Assembly (NCBI GenBank): GCA_013399895.1
Contig: VXBA01003500.1
Location: 62,001-126,000, forward strand
From: Serilophus lunatus
Taxonomy: Eukaryota > Chordata > Aves > Passeriformes > Eurylaimidae
Direction of reading: 5' to 3'
DNA: 64,000 nucleotides
A model generated the notes under the pieces. That model saw nothing but the letters and a program-made list of their open reading frames with translations. It ran no database searches and was not told the origin of the DNA. This document shows positions 23,900 through 36,245 of the stretch, in pieces (the first letter of the stretch is position 1; every line of letters begins with the position of its first letter). The position numbers were made by a program, and so were the translations under genes.

Positions 23900-26800
23900 C
23901 ACAGTAAATGGAGACCATCAGGGGGTTCATTTCATCAGTGTGTATTACTTCTCTCATCTGAAGCATTATTGTAGACACAGACTTGCAGAGATACCAAACA
24001 ATTTGCAGAATTTGCAGCACATTTACCTTTCTGAACTCTAGTACCCCTTTTCTATTATCACTTTAAGGAGTTCAGGCCTTTTAGATAGCACTCCTAGAAA
24101 AATGTCATGTAGTATTACTGCACATCACTCGGTTAATTAAGCAGTATAATTTGCAGAAATATGGTGCAACAGGAGGTTGGTGTTGTTAATGATGCAACTT
24201 AGAGATGCAGAAAAGAAATAGAAGTGGATAAAAAGTACAGCAGAATGTGTATTTAAAAAAACAAGGCCAAATTACTCATGCTTCTGAGAGATATATCAAC
24301 AGAAGTCTTAAGAGCAAGAGAAACTTGAGAGATATGTGGATACTTATTCCCTCCCTGTTTTACACAGATTCCTGTACCAGGTGCCCTTTGTTCCCAGACA
24401 AAACCTAGCATCCCAAGAAGCAGGATTATAACATAGATACTTGCTGCTGGCTGCTTGTCTTTTCGCAGCAGCAATCACTGTGAAAGACAAGATGAGCACA
24501 TGATCAATTCTAGTAAAAACTGGAAGAGAGTTAGGAAACAGTAAAGTCTGTGTGTATGTGTTGTGTGCTTGAGGTTTCATATCCTTGTTTATCTCGGTCA
24601 TTCTGAGTTCTTGACATTGTACTTGTAATCCCTGGGGCATATGCAGTATCTACATACTGGTATGGGTATGATTGATTCCCCTGAATGAGACGGGAACAGG
24701 GTGAATTTGATTGTACCGATCCAGCATGTTGCAGCAGGACTCACTTCAAGTCTGACTCACACAGCAGGTGATGTGTCATCACAAGCCTTTCATATCTTCC
24801 TACTTGCTTTGTGTCCCCCAGTGCAAAAGGCTGTGCCTGGTGAGTTTTTGAGTGATTCTCTCAAATTCTGGGCAAATCATCTGCCACATATCAGCTTTTC
24901 AGAGTAAAGATGTGTGGGGCACAAAGGAAATTGACTTTGAAATATATGCAAAAACATGTCCAGACTTAAAATTTTTCCTCAAAAAAAATTCCCAAACCAC
25001 AATGTGCAAGCATTTCTCAGCAGATGACACGGAGGAATAAATTTAAGAAGCTGAAGATGGTTCATTTGCACATCTCTGATTGCAACTTACATCTGCTCTG
25101 TTATAGTAATTGCTGAAACACTACTTTTAGGTCAGAGACAGCCCTGAAAAGGGACCCAGACCAGAGCGACACAATCTGTAAAATCTGGACAAGTTAGGAG
25201 TTAGAAGCTGGGCTTCTTATGACCAAAGGATAAAGCAAAACATGGGCAAACACATTTATTTGTGCTGCAGTCCCCCTCGTCTCCTAGCACCCGAGAGATT
25301 TGGCCTTAATAGATCTGCTGATGGGCCCTTGCAAATACCTGTGCATCAACACACCCACTCTGCTGCAGTTGGAGACTTAAGAGTTAGGGTTAGGGTTGGA
25401 GACTGAGGGGTTGGAGGGGTAAGGACACATGGCTTGATGCAGTAGACAGAAAATAGCCAGAGGCACGTGGGACTAACCACAGCATAATCCTGCAATGTGA
25501 CAGGGCTCTGTAGGGAGCATAAGCACACCAGACACCTGCTTATATCATCCAAAATAAACAGGAAGATTCACAAGCTCTGTTCAGAAAAAAAGCAAAGGCA
25601 GACAAGACAGGTTGAAAGCTATGCCTGGCATCAAAGCATACCATGGCTTGAAACCCATCAAGGCTGTTAATACTAAAGGTCAGTGTATTTAATTAGCCAT
25701 AGAAATGTCTACCTATGAGTTACTGCCAATGAAAAATTAGCAATTATCTTTCATGTTTAAACACTCTTGCACAGTGTTTTACATAACAAGTGTGTATCAC
25801 CACTCAAGTTTAAATGAGACTATTACAATCAAGCACTGTAACAAACATGCAGTGCAAGGCAAGAAATTCCTGACAAGAGCTTCTATAGCAGAAGCAGATG
25901 CGTAACTCCAGGATATTTTCTCCTTTCATGTTTTGTACCAGCTATCCCCAGTTAGCAAACCATGTTCAGCTTGTTGTAAAATAGTTAATTGCACTACTGG
26001 GGATTTTTACAAAGCAGTTCATTGCCACGAAGGGCACGTGTCAACTGTGTTAATCCATGAATATGAGATATCATATTGCACTTCTATGATAAGTTTGAGG
26101 AAGAGGGGCTGGTAGACCTACAAGGTTATTGAAATCTAGAAGGAAGAGTTATTTCTGTGTAATAGCCAGATTTTAAACAGCACAGCTAAAAAAACTTGTA
26201 TGTATTATATGCAGCAGTCAACTTCATGAGGACTGAGATGTAGAGTCCATTTTCCAGCTAGAGCTGGCAGCTTATGTCACCGAAGACGGTTATATTTCCA
26301 CAGGACCAGCCTTCCAGTCCGGTTCACCCTATGGCATCACCAGCATTTGTGCAAGGATCCCCACAAGGACAGGTTAACCCACCTGGGAAAAATGCTGAGA
26401 CCAGCAGTCTGGCCAAATGACCGCCTGCCAAGTCTCCCCAACAGGCACCAGGCAGAAGTTAACACAGCTGGTTTGAGTTGCAAAGCCAACCCAATAGCCC
26501 TATTACTTAACATGCTTATTAAAACCAAGTTATAGATTTTTCAGAACAGTACAGGAATTGACTTGCCCAATGAAGTTAATGAAAGCTCCTCCATGCAGCC
26601 TCTCACACTAACGATGTTAGGGCTGTGAGTGTCCATGCTTTGCACAATGTAAGCATTGATTTTGATTAGTATTTTTATTTTTATAGAACTGTTCTGGAAG
26701 GATTTCTGACAAATGTTTTCCTATGAAAATGCTCACTTGTCATAATCTAATATTTTTTAATGAAAAAAATACCATATTTGAAATATTATAATATTTTTTG

Positions 26801-28815
26801 CTATGGGAAAATTTTTTTTGCACCAAAATCTGTTGTCTATGCCATAGAGTCTATCTGCTCCATTTCATGAAGTGATCAAAACTAGATCCTTCAGATAAAG
26901 CAACCTGGATAAACCTGGAGAGAAAAATACATTTCAGTTTTGGACATGATGCATTATTTGAAAGCATTATTTGCTTTCACTTGATAGCCTTTTTTTGGTG
27001 CTGAATAGGGCTAGTTGTTTTCTGACAGAAACCTGCCACAGTCAAAGATTTAAAATGATTAGTGGAATTGCAAAGGAAGGAATTTAAATGGCATTTAACA
27101 AAACAAGTAAACACCTTCAGCCTTACCTAGAAACCTCCAAACTGAAGCTAATCCCAATTTAAGATTGAAAACTGAAGACTATGATTGCCTCAAATGTTCC
27201 TGAGTACAAATTTGTTCATACTTGGTCATACTTTGTAGATAACCCTGTTGCACAGGTTTCAGAATACAGAAAAATTAAAGTGCTGCATTTGGTATAATAC
27301 AACTGCTATGAACAGAGAAAAATACAACAAACAGAAGCAGCAGTTAATATCTGAAAGGAGCTTTGTGCTAAATTAATGGTTAAAATTCCATATATTCTCA
27401 AGATTAGGTTTTCTTTAAAGTTAATTTTCCATATCTTTACAGTACCAGAGGGCAGTCTTTTGACAGCTTTTCCTCCCCTCCTTTTTTAATAGTGAATAAA
27501 CTTTTGTGAAGGATTTTACATTAGAAATTACTTATATTTTGAAGTAGAGAATTATTTTTATATTTTTCTACAAGGATAATCATGCGCTACTATTGCAAAA
27601 AAACAGGTCCAAGAATTTTTAGCATGAACTAGACTGAATACATAGACTTTGTCTGATCCTTCCCACCGGTGATACTTTAATAGCTGGAAAATTGACCTTC
27701 TCCAGTTATCTTACTCTACTCTACAACCCAAGTAAACACAACATACATACTCAATATTTTGTGAAAGGCAACTAAGGAAGCTTGGGATTTATCCCCACCT
27801 TTTACTTCAAATGACTTTCAAATTACTTCAAGAGATTTAATCTACTCTCATCTTGCCAGCCAAATTTCTTCTGAGGTGGACAGCTCTCTCAATTTTTTCT
27901 GGAGGTGTTGAGTTCCCAGCAAACAGATAAATACCCTCACAAGCTGCTTTCCCACTCCTCTGTCCTCCAGGACAGGAAGGAAATGGAAGGAAGGTAAGTA
28001 GACTTGTGGATGAAGATAACAGAGAGAGCAAAAGGTGCATGTGCAAGGAAAACAGAGTAGGAAGGTGTCCAGCCACCACCTGGCAAATGGTGAGTGGAGG
28101 CAGAGGAGGAGACAGAATAACACGTGGAAACAAATTTTACAACTCACAAAAGAGCTGGAAAGCAGGTATGTTTATTCTGTTCAGGATGCAAGGGGGTTTA
28201 TTTCCTCCGAACTTGGATAACAACAGACATTGCAGGCAAGGCTATATACAACTTAGCTGTACATATTCATTAGTAAGGTATACATATGCATTACTAAGCA
28301 AGAGAAAGTTGGTCACATTATAATTACTCATTATCACGGGTTCCTACCCCCCCGCATCTACTTTTCGAGGGTCTTCTGGATGAAAACTACTCCTCTTCTT
28401 TGTTCTGAACTATTCAACTCTGGTACAAAAAAATGCTGGTAGGTGATTAAGATACTGGTCCAGGCTGGCTTATCAGGGTTTGTTAACACAGTTCCTGTGA
28501 AAACCATCTCTGGGCTCCTTATCACATTCTCTAGATGTTTTATCCATGACAAGGCTTCCTCCTTTTTGCAGCAGCAAGGTCAGGCTGTCAATGCCCATAC
28601 ACATGGATGTTTTGTTCATCAGGTTTTTGGTGTTATCCTCTGTATTAAGTTTTTATTTTCCTGTATCAAATGTGTATCAAAAAAGCCTTTGCACCGTGCA
28701 ACCACCACTTAGCAACGGCCAAAACATCGATTTTTTTACCAATGCTGTTTTAGGCACAAACCTACACCACCAGACCCAGCACCAGGACAGCTGGTTGCTT
28801 GCCCCCAAGTCTCTC
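23900..28815. other. Intergenic, no gene recognised
   Basis: No supported exon. Small features are two telomere-type TTAGGG units at 25384-25397 and a 16-bp perfect palindrome (AAATATTATAATATTT) at 26781-26796. Open frames near 26340-26530 and 27840-28320 are short, overlap on both strands and have no recognised homology. Confidence 0.5.
25384..25397 (+). repeat. Two telomere-type TTAGGG units
   Basis: TTAGGGTTAGGGTT is embedded between two copies of GTTGGAGACT (near 25369 and 25396). It is too short to be called an interstitial telomere array with confidence. Confidence 0.6.
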
Positions 28816-29062
28816 TGCGCTGGGTTTGGCTGAGGGAGAGATAATTTTATCCACAGTAGCTATTAAGGGGCCTGCCCACAGCACACATGGCCCAGGAACA
28901 TGTGACTGCCTGTCAGTCAAGGAAAGCCCACCTGGCAGCCCACCCACACCACACTCCTGGAGCTCCTGACTGACTGTGACACCTGTCAGTCTGCCTGGGA
29001 GGGCATTGGATGGTCAGTGAACCAGATATCCCATCTGGGGAATGGCCATGGCAGCCAAACCT

Positions 29063-29070
29063 TATATAAA
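29063..29070 (+). promoter_or_regulatory. TATA-like box of LTR copy A
   Basis: TATATAAA sits roughly 190 bp into copy A and about 300 bp before its conserved right-hand block. The position is plausible for an LTR promoter. Confidence 0.4.
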
Positions 29071-29415
29071 CAGCTGCACCGGGTGCCCATTTTAGAGTAT
29101 GTGGGAGCGTTCAACTTTCCATCTGGAGAATTAAAAACATGTAACCCTTGGAGGCAATTTTCTTCCTCTCTTCCTCCACTCTTAATCTCTTTTCTTCCTC
29201 TACTATTTTAATCTCATTTTTTTTTTTTTATTCCTTTAATCTTTTAATCTCTTTTCTTCCTCTTGTGGATAACTTAAAACCAACGAGTAGGTGTTTGCTA
29301 GTGCTCTAGTGTAATGGTTTTCCTTGGTTGTATGCTATCCCTGTAATTCTTTTGCCACAACACCTATTTTCTCACTAAATTAAAAGAAATTCTCTTAGAG
29401 AAAACATGATATCAT

Positions 29416-29490
29416 GCCTTAAATAAAAGTAATACAACCTTATGCCTTAAAGCCTTATGCCTTAAAGCCTTAAATAAAAGTAATACAACC
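29416..29490 (+). repeat. Tandem duplication with 51-bp offset
   Basis: GCCTTAAATAAAAGTAATAC plus AACC occurs at 29416-29439 and again at 29467-29490. Two copies of TTATGCCTTAAAGCC lie between them. This lies in the right-hand part of LTR copy A and is absent from the related copy near 33.5 kb. Confidence 0.85.
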
Positions 29491-29804
29491 AGTTGAATTT
29501 ATATGGCTTTGAAACCAGACTGTTACAGCTGAGCAGGGCTTACACAGACAAGGCCTTTGCTGCTTTTCATGCTTGCTTTTTCATATTTTGATGCTTTCCT
29601 CACCACACTGGTGAAGAAGTTGGGTGTGCTGGGAAATAGGGAGGAGACACAGCCAGGACAGGTGACCCCAGCTGACCAAAGGGATATTCCAGACCATATG
29701 GCATCATGCTCAGTAAATAAAGCGGGTGGAAGAAGGAGGGAGAACATTTGGAGTCATGTTGCTTGTCTTCCCAGGTCACTGTTACACACTGTTACTGGAC
29801 ACAT

Positions 29805-29956
29805 TCCAGTAAAGTAGATGATGAACTAAGTGGTATGGTTTAGATGGTACAGATGTTAGACTGATGTTGGATAGGTTGTTAACCTAGGTAAAGGTTGGAC
29901 TTGATGATCTCCATGGTCTCTTCCAACCTTATTAATTCTGTGTAATTCTGTGTGTA
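29805..29956 (+). mobile_element. CR1-like 3' end inserted in the ERVL LTR
   Basis: AAAGGTTGGACTTGATGATC followed by CTCTTCCAACCTT and the tail ATTCTGTGTAATTCTGTG has the layout of a CR1 3' end with its terminal octamer-like repeats. It interrupts the ERVL LTR between the segment ending near 29800 and the one restarting near 29957. The left edge is uncertain. Confidence 0.6.
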
Positions 29957-30191
29957 TAGGGCCCTGCTCTCCTGGATATGGCTGAACAGCTGCCTGCCAA
30001 TGGGAGGCATTGAATGAATTCCTTTTGTTTTGTCTGTGTGTATGGCTTTTGCTTTCTTTATTAAATTGTCTTAATCTCAACCATGAGTTTTCTCACTTTT
30101 ACCCTTCTTATTCTCCTCCCAATCTCACTGGTGTGGGAGTGAGCAAACAGCTGTGTGGGGCTTGGCTGCTGACTGGGGTTAAACCATGACA

Positions 30192-32924
30192 CCCTCTCTC
30201 CAGTAAAGAGAACAGAAAATAGACCAGAGTTGGTTCCTTTGCTAGAAAAGACTCAGACTACTGGAAAGTAGCCGAACAAAACATTACCACAGGGAAAACA
30301 TTACAGAATTTGCAGCTTAGTTTTTCAGTGTTTGCAGACATACATTTCTTCTTAAATGCACTGTATCTGTTTTGTCATAAACCTCATACTATTAGCAAAG
30401 ATTGAATATTCTATTGCATTAAATTTACAGAATTCTGTCAGACTGTCCTTGTTCCATACATTAAAATTGGGATCTGTGAGACAGTCAGAAGAAACGAGCA
30501 AGTTTAGAGTTCCCTCCTAGAATTTAGAAACGCTGAAGATTAACTTGGAGTTAGATGGGATGGGTGATTAGTGCTGCATCGATTTTAATACTGAGAAATT
30601 ACTGTCTTCGTCTTAACTTTATAAGACAGTTTTCAGGCATAGTTCAATTAAACACTTAGACTTTAAGTGTTTCAGTGTTCAGAATAGCTTTGTAAATATG
30701 CAAAAACATCAGCTAAGCTGAGACTTATTAGTTCAATACCTACAAGTTTTTATGTTATCCCCTTAGGCTCCTTTTAGGCTTTATTTTACCATGAATATCC
30801 AAGACTTATTTATATTTACAGGGTACATATTGTACTCTGAGGCAAGTAAAACATAATTTGTGTCATCTAATGAGTCATCATTAGCTTTTGTTTCTACCTC
30901 CCCATATGTATTCAACTGGAGTTTTTACCCAACAACTTATATAATTACTTTAATAAGAGCAGTCAGATGTCAGCCCATCACTACTACTGAATCTTTTTTT
31001 CAGATATATCAAAAAATTAAAAAAACCTATATAAAGGAAACACTGCATGAAGAAGAAAACAACTCTCTATAAAGGCAAATGTGATCCAAACTTTCAGATT
31101 GCTTTTTGGCTTTTTCATGCTCATGAAGCTTTTTGAAAGACGTTATTTCTCTCAAGAATTTGAAAGCAACTCGACATAATCTGGAAACCTAAACAGAATT
31201 AAAAAATTAGTTTGACATAAGAGACAGCTCTCCATCACAGCAAATAACCCATACTCTTAAGTTCCTTCAAAATACTTGTACCATATAGTATGAGGTGTGA
31301 AAACACACATATGCAGAGTCTTCCTAGGCAAAAATCTTCCAATTAGTTGTTATGAAGATGTCACTTACAGGCTGATTTTTATCAAACTCAGATAAGGTAT
31401 GATGCAGAAAAACATGTAAAATACTGCTTAATCTCTGTATCAGTACTTCAATGGTGACAACATGCCCAGTTAAATGCTGAATACTTAAATTCCTTGGAAA
31501 GCTTAATCATGAAGCAAAAGACAGACAAATCATACACCTCAACATATCCAGAACAGAATGTCCACACATACTTAAGTAAAAGGAAACAGTTTCTGATGTT
31601 CATTCAGTTAACCCTCACCCTTCATTACTTAATGAGATACTTTTAATCTCTGAGAAGAGAGACTTAAATGAACAGGAAGTTTTTCCTTTGACCATTAATG
31701 GGCCAGTAAGGACTTGGAGTCATGAAAAAAGGGGGAAACCAAAACTACTTCGAGATGCTTAAAACATCATTAAAAAAGCACAACTGTAAATGACAGATAA
31801 ATACAGAAAAATAGCACCTTGCTCTATCTGCAAGGACCACACAATTGCTTAACTAGTCTGGTACCTTACTGTTCATACAATTGGTCTCCCTTTGACAGAG
31901 TATTAGCTACATCACGTTCCTGTCTTTCAGAGCACATGGCTAACAAACTCTTTACTAAACTCAATGTAATGAAGAACAAAATTTTCATAGGAGAAAAAAA
32001 CTCAGAAAGCTCAAACAGATTTTCCACTACAATCTGTTTTCCAGAAGTACTCACCAAGTTGAAATAACCACTTCATTCTTCATCTTTAAAATAAACCTCA
32101 GGACAGTAAGGCTTGAATTGTGAGAGGAGGAGAAAACAGCAGGGAAATCAAAACCTATTGCTCACAGAATAGACCGGTCTGGTCCACGTCTGCCTGTTAT
32201 CGCAATAACCACCTGGCTCAGAGAATGACTTGAATTATCAAGCACAAAGAACCATTCAGCACACATAATGCAAGATGGAGGGAAGGTCAACCTGAATCTT
32301 TAGATGAACTGGCAGGTGAAGATGAACATGAGTTCTCACTGACTGTTAGACAGACCCCACCTTCTGTGGCCAGAGCTACCAAGTATTACCAGAACTCTTT
32401 CAAGTGACAGGGAAATATGCATTTCTAAATGTTGAAAAATAAATCCTTATCAGTCCTTTACACTAAGAGAGGTTAACTTTAAAGAGAATTCTTTCACTAT
32501 ATCTAAATATCTGTGGAGAGTTTTGTACCCTGGGATATATCACTATGGACCACTTAATTTGCTTCTGCGATGGAGATGAACGGTGTAGATTTGAGGTGTA
32601 CCTGAGCAAAAAAGCTGTGGAGCTCATGTGCCTCTCAGAATGTGTTTGAGGCTTCAACCAGTTAAGGTGACAGACAGTGACAAACCTCAGTGCATAAAAG
32701 GAGGGACCCTCAGGCATATGGAGGGACCTGGGGTTGCAATCTGAGTATTACTAGATACAAAGTGAAATTGAATTTCTCTTCATAACCCACCAAAATTCAA
32801 AGAGCAGGAGGAAGAAATTGGCTTTCTATGAGTATTACAAGGGAAATTTTTCCAGCCTTGTGTGAGAGATTAATCTCACTAGATTAATTATTGTGTCAGA
32901 CCAACCAACTTTTCTGTGTGTGTG
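30192..32924. other. Intergenic, no gene recognised
   Basis: AT-rich DNA between two related LTRs. If those LTRs belonged to one provirus, this would be its interior, but no retroviral open frame or motif is visible. It looks like ordinary non-coding sequence. Confidence 0.5.
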
Positions 32925-33658
32925 TGTCGGGGAAAGGGCTATGGTCTGGCCTGGAGCCTCATGGCAGGATCAGGATATGGTCCAGCATGGTAGCCTGGAG
33001 CACACATGGATTGGGAGCTGTGTAGTTAAGCTGTCACTCAAATGAGGCCTGAGTGGTAGCCCACCCACACCACGTCCCCTGTAGCCTTGATAGGCTGCAC
33101 CACCCCTCACTCTGGCCTGGAGGGCATTGAATGGTCAGTGACTAGATGTCCTGCCTGGGAGGGGTGGCCACCCCACATTACTACAGCAGAGGGGCTCCGC
33201 TTCATCTTTCCTCTGGGGACCTGCTGTCATAATGTGACTTCCACAGGTAATAGCTATCTAATTTTTTTATCCTATTTTCTTCTTCATTCTTTCTTTGCTC
33301 TTTTAATCACTCTTTCCTTTCTCTTCCCTAATCCCTTTTGTGTAACTTAAAAACCAATGGGCTACTTATTGCTTTAGACTGGGTGCTTTTCTGGGCTGTT
33401 GTTTATTGGGTGCTTTTGGTGTAATGTGCGTGCCTTGGTTGCGTATTATCCCTGAAAACTCTTTTGCCAAAATGCTTATTTTCTCACTCAACTAAAAGAC
33501 ATTCTCTTGGGAAAACACTTGTAGCATGCTCTGTACGTGATTCAAGGTATACTAGAACCAAAGACTTTGCAAGAGTTTGTGTGGGCGAAAAATCTCTTGG
33601 ACTCTCAAATATAAGTAAACTGCCTGGGCAGTGCGTGGCATAGACCCAGGGTGTTACA
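32925..33658 (+). mobile_element. Diverged solo LTR related to copy A (copy B)
   Basis: Starts TGTCGGGGAAAGGGCTATGG directly after a short TG microsatellite and ends CCCAGGGTGTTACA, so it has TG...CA termini. It shares several blocks in the same order and orientation with the LTR nested at 28875-29527. No matching target-site duplication was found, partly because the left flank is a TG repeat. No internal viral genes are seen. Confidence 0.65.
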
Positions 33659-35429
33659 CCTTGCAAGACAGGCAGCAGCAGCATACCCACCATTAAAGTA
33701 TAGAAGTGGATTCCAAAAAAAGCCCTAATTACATGCTTCTTGTATTTAGCTATTCACCTTGCAAATTTTGTGGTTTGCTTTTATTAATCTACCACTATGT
33801 CAAAGAAAGGACAAATATTATACCAATCACATTATGAGTATTTCTGACCAGACAAGTTCCTGATTTCAAGATGAACTGAAATCTAATCTGTCTTCCAGTG
33901 TTAAGACTACTGCAAATTTTTTTTACAATACAAGCAATGAAACCATATATAAATTTATTTTCTCCTCCTCAGAGTTTATTTTGCCTGTAATTTTACAGTT
34001 TATACTTCACATCATACATTTATTCCTTCTCTTGAAAGAAGGTCTGACACAGACGCTTGCCTTGCATTACAATTGGAAATCTGGAACTGGTGCCAGTAAA
34101 AAAACAAACCACCCTATAAAACATATTAGATCAATACAATGTAAATATAACATGTATTAGAAGTTGCTTGTTATTCCACTACAAGGAAAACAATCTGGGA
34201 AAAAAAAAAAAAAAGATAATCAGTTCCAGTTGCTAAAACAGTTCTGTATATTTTATTTAAAGTCATAGCATAACAGGAATGCTTTTACTAGCCCACAACC
34301 AAACAATGATCAAACTGGTGTAGAGGAAAATGAAGCATGATCTTATGGTACTCAACTGCAATACAAAATTCTCTGTCACACAGAACATATCAGACTGGGG
34401 ATGTTCACAAAGTCCTTTCAGTGTGAACTCTGCAAAAGACTGTTTTTCCATCATGCTACATCATTCCATCCCTTATTTTGCTTAAGAAGTAAGCCACAAG
34501 TAAGCATTCCAAGAACTGTGAATTGATTTTCAGTGTTGGCACAACTATTCAGTAACTTACACAATGGTTCACAAAGGAAACTGGTTAAAATTATGACTTG
34601 GAAATGGTCACGGACATCTTCCTCTTTGGCTATTTTAAAAGTTAGAAAATTCAGATTTGTACAAAAGACATTTATTTCAGAACCAATTCAAATTTTTAAA
34701 TAAATGGAACAAAATAAAGCATGTCTTGTTAATTTGGTATTAATTTTCCAGGATACTCTGCAATACATTTTCAAATATACAAAATCTTACTCTTTACAAA
34801 AAAGTTGCAGCTCATGAAGGAACTCACTTGATTATCTTAGCAGCACTCCAATAATTAACTATCTTAATTTTAATCAAAAAATCACCTTATTTTGATCACT
34901 GTATTTTGAGACTGCTTCTTCATGAGAAGCAATGTTTCAAAAGTGATAAAAGTGCAAGAACATCATCATGTTCCAAGCTGAAAGGCAGCTTCTGGAAATA
35001 GTGAAATCACTATTGCAAGGTCATGATCTTAGTGAAATAAATCCAGTGGGAAGAACTACATTTTAAGTACATTTTTCAGTGTAGTATCATTGCAGTAAGA
35101 ACAAAACATGCTTCTCACTGAACACTTGAGTGATCTAAATAAAATAGTTGTGTCATTTTTGTCCAGCTGTAGCAAGTCAGACACACAGACTAAGTGATTC
35201 AGGTGGGAGCAAATAAGCAACACACACAATAACTTCAGCAGGTCACAGTCAATTGGCCTGCTCATTTTGCTCTTCAGCATTTTTGTGCATTTTTAATTAA
35301 ATAAAAAATGGCAAAGTACAATACTCTCAGAGGACCTTCTCATCCATTTGCATAAACATTTCTAATTCCATGCTGGACTTCGTTGAAGAAGAGGAGCCTC
35401 AAATTAGGTCCCACAAACCGTTAAGGCTG
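33659..35429. other. 3' flanking DNA of GBE1, no gene recognised
   Basis: AT-rich DNA just downstream of GBE1. Additional minus-strand AATAAA signals occur near 34671-34676 and 34253-34258, so a longer GBE1 3' UTR is possible. Nothing else is recognisable. Confidence 0.45.
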
Positions 35430-35891
35430 CCTTTTAGCCAAAAACTTCTGTTTTATTTAAGCAAACTACTTACTTTTAGTAAGAAGCATTAATATATAAT
35501 GAACATTTGAATTCACTATCAAAATGAGGCTTACAAGAAATTACAAACTTTGGAGCAGCATCACTCTTATTATTCCCGATAAAATTCTGTAAACAACAAT
35601 TTAATTGAGAATACCTGCTGCTTTGCAACACCTTAAGTGTAATTTTGTACTACTACAACTACAAACCCAACATTTTCCTTTCTGCCTCTTTGTAAAGTCT
35701 CCTCAAAAGAGGGTTTAGCAAGTCACGAGCTCTGCAATTACATGTGAATATTAATCTTACATTTTAAACATCTAATATTACTATACTCAGTTTCAGAAAG
35801 TCTCCTTAGAGCAAGTTTTGTTATACTTAGTACTAGTACAGTGTTTCAGCACTTCTATGACTTGCTTCTTCAGTGGTAGTTACAGAGAACT
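35430..35891 (-). other. GBE1: GBE1 3' UTR (approximate)
   Basis: This is the non-coding part of the last exon, after the TGA at 35892-35894. On the minus strand it holds ATTAAA (35600-35605) and AATAAA (35452-35457). The AATAAA would give a 3' UTR of about 450-480 nt. The end point is inferred from the signal only; more distal signals near 34671 and 34253 could also be used. Confidence 0.5.
35452..35457 (-). terminator. GBE1: Candidate GBE1 polyadenylation signal AATAAA
   Basis: TTTATT on the plus strand is AATAAA in the sense of GBE1. It lies about 435 nt after the stop codon. A T/G-rich stretch (TTTGTGGG) follows some tens of bases further downstream in the gene's direction. Confidence 0.5.
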
Positions 35892-35948
35892 TCATTTTGG
35901 GACATCCGTATTCTGAAGCACAAGAGCCACTCTGCTTGGAATGTACAC
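35892..35948 (-). CDS. GBE1: GBE1 last coding exon (corresponds to human exon 16)
   Basis: Encodes VYIPSRVALVLQNTDVPK and a TGA stop, the C-terminus of glycogen branching enzyme. The human protein ends in a near-identical 18-residue segment (VYIPSRVALILQN...). The exon is preceded on the minus strand by TTTTTAATAG, a normal 3' splice site. The phase is 0, which fits the exon at 45469-45586. These residues belong to the all-beta C-terminal domain of the GH13 family enzyme, a cytosolic protein that makes the alpha-1,6 branches of glycogen. Exon size and position match the human gene, where the last coding exon starts at codon 685. The call rests on protein similarity and intact splice sites. 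Confidence 0.97.
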   Translation of the reverse strand: MYIPSRVALVLQNTDVPK

Positions 35949-36245
35949 CTATTAAAAACATGACAGGAAAAAGAATAGCTGAAAAAACCATAAACCTTAC
36001 AGGAGCCAACTTCTAGGTAACAATGAGTGAAAAAAATCTCACATTTAACTATTAAAAATCTGGCATTTGTGCAGTGTTGTGGGTCATAATTATCACATTT
36101 AATGAATGATTACTGACTGCTTAGTTCCCAGCGTTTGAATTACAAAAGATAACCTAAAAATTTAAAAGACTGCTTGATCGCAATCTCTTTTCAATCTTTT
36201 CTATTTTTTCAAAAAGAGCTTATCTTGATCTGTTTTAGGTGGCTA

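Larger units (their letters stand above)
28875..29527 (+). mobile_element. Second LTR family inserted inside the ERVL LTR (copy A)
   Basis: This block separates two collinear pieces of the surrounding LTR. It shares long stretches with 32925-33658: GCCCACCCACACCAC, GGAGGGCATTG plus ATGGTCAGTGA, and the right-hand block CTTTTGCC ... TATTTTCTCACT ... TAAAAG ... ATTCTCTT. TATATAAA at 29063-29070 may be its TATA box. The left end looks truncated compared with the other copy. It ends at TGTTACA, like the other copy. No protein is encoded. Confidence 0.65.
28816..30191 (+). mobile_element. Avian ERVL-type solo LTR broken by two younger insertions
   Basis: The left part begins TGCGCTGGGTTTGGCTGAGG and includes ATTTTATCCACAGTAGC. 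The sequence resumes at 29528 (GCTGAGCAGGGCTTACAC), continues through CTGACCAAAGGGATATTCCA and a TATA-like TAAATAAA (29714-29721), and resumes again near 29957 (GGGCCCTGCTCTCCTGGATA). It then passes ATTAAA (30060-30065) and ends GGTTAAACCATGACA. In that order the pieces rebuild a common avian ERVL LTR, recognised from memory. Flanking CTCTC (28811-28815) and CCCTC (30192-30196) match at 4 of 5 positions, compatible with the 5-bp target duplication of ERVL elements. No internal viral genes are present. Confidence 0.8.

Noticed and set aside
23915..23926. CTCF-like CCATCAGGGGGT
   Set aside because: Two mismatches to the 12-base core, including the final C. Weaker than the site at 36246.
30192..32924. 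Possible provirus interior between two related LTRs
   Set aside because: No gag, pol or env remnant seen, and the left LTR is nested inside another LTR. Two independent insertions explain the data better.
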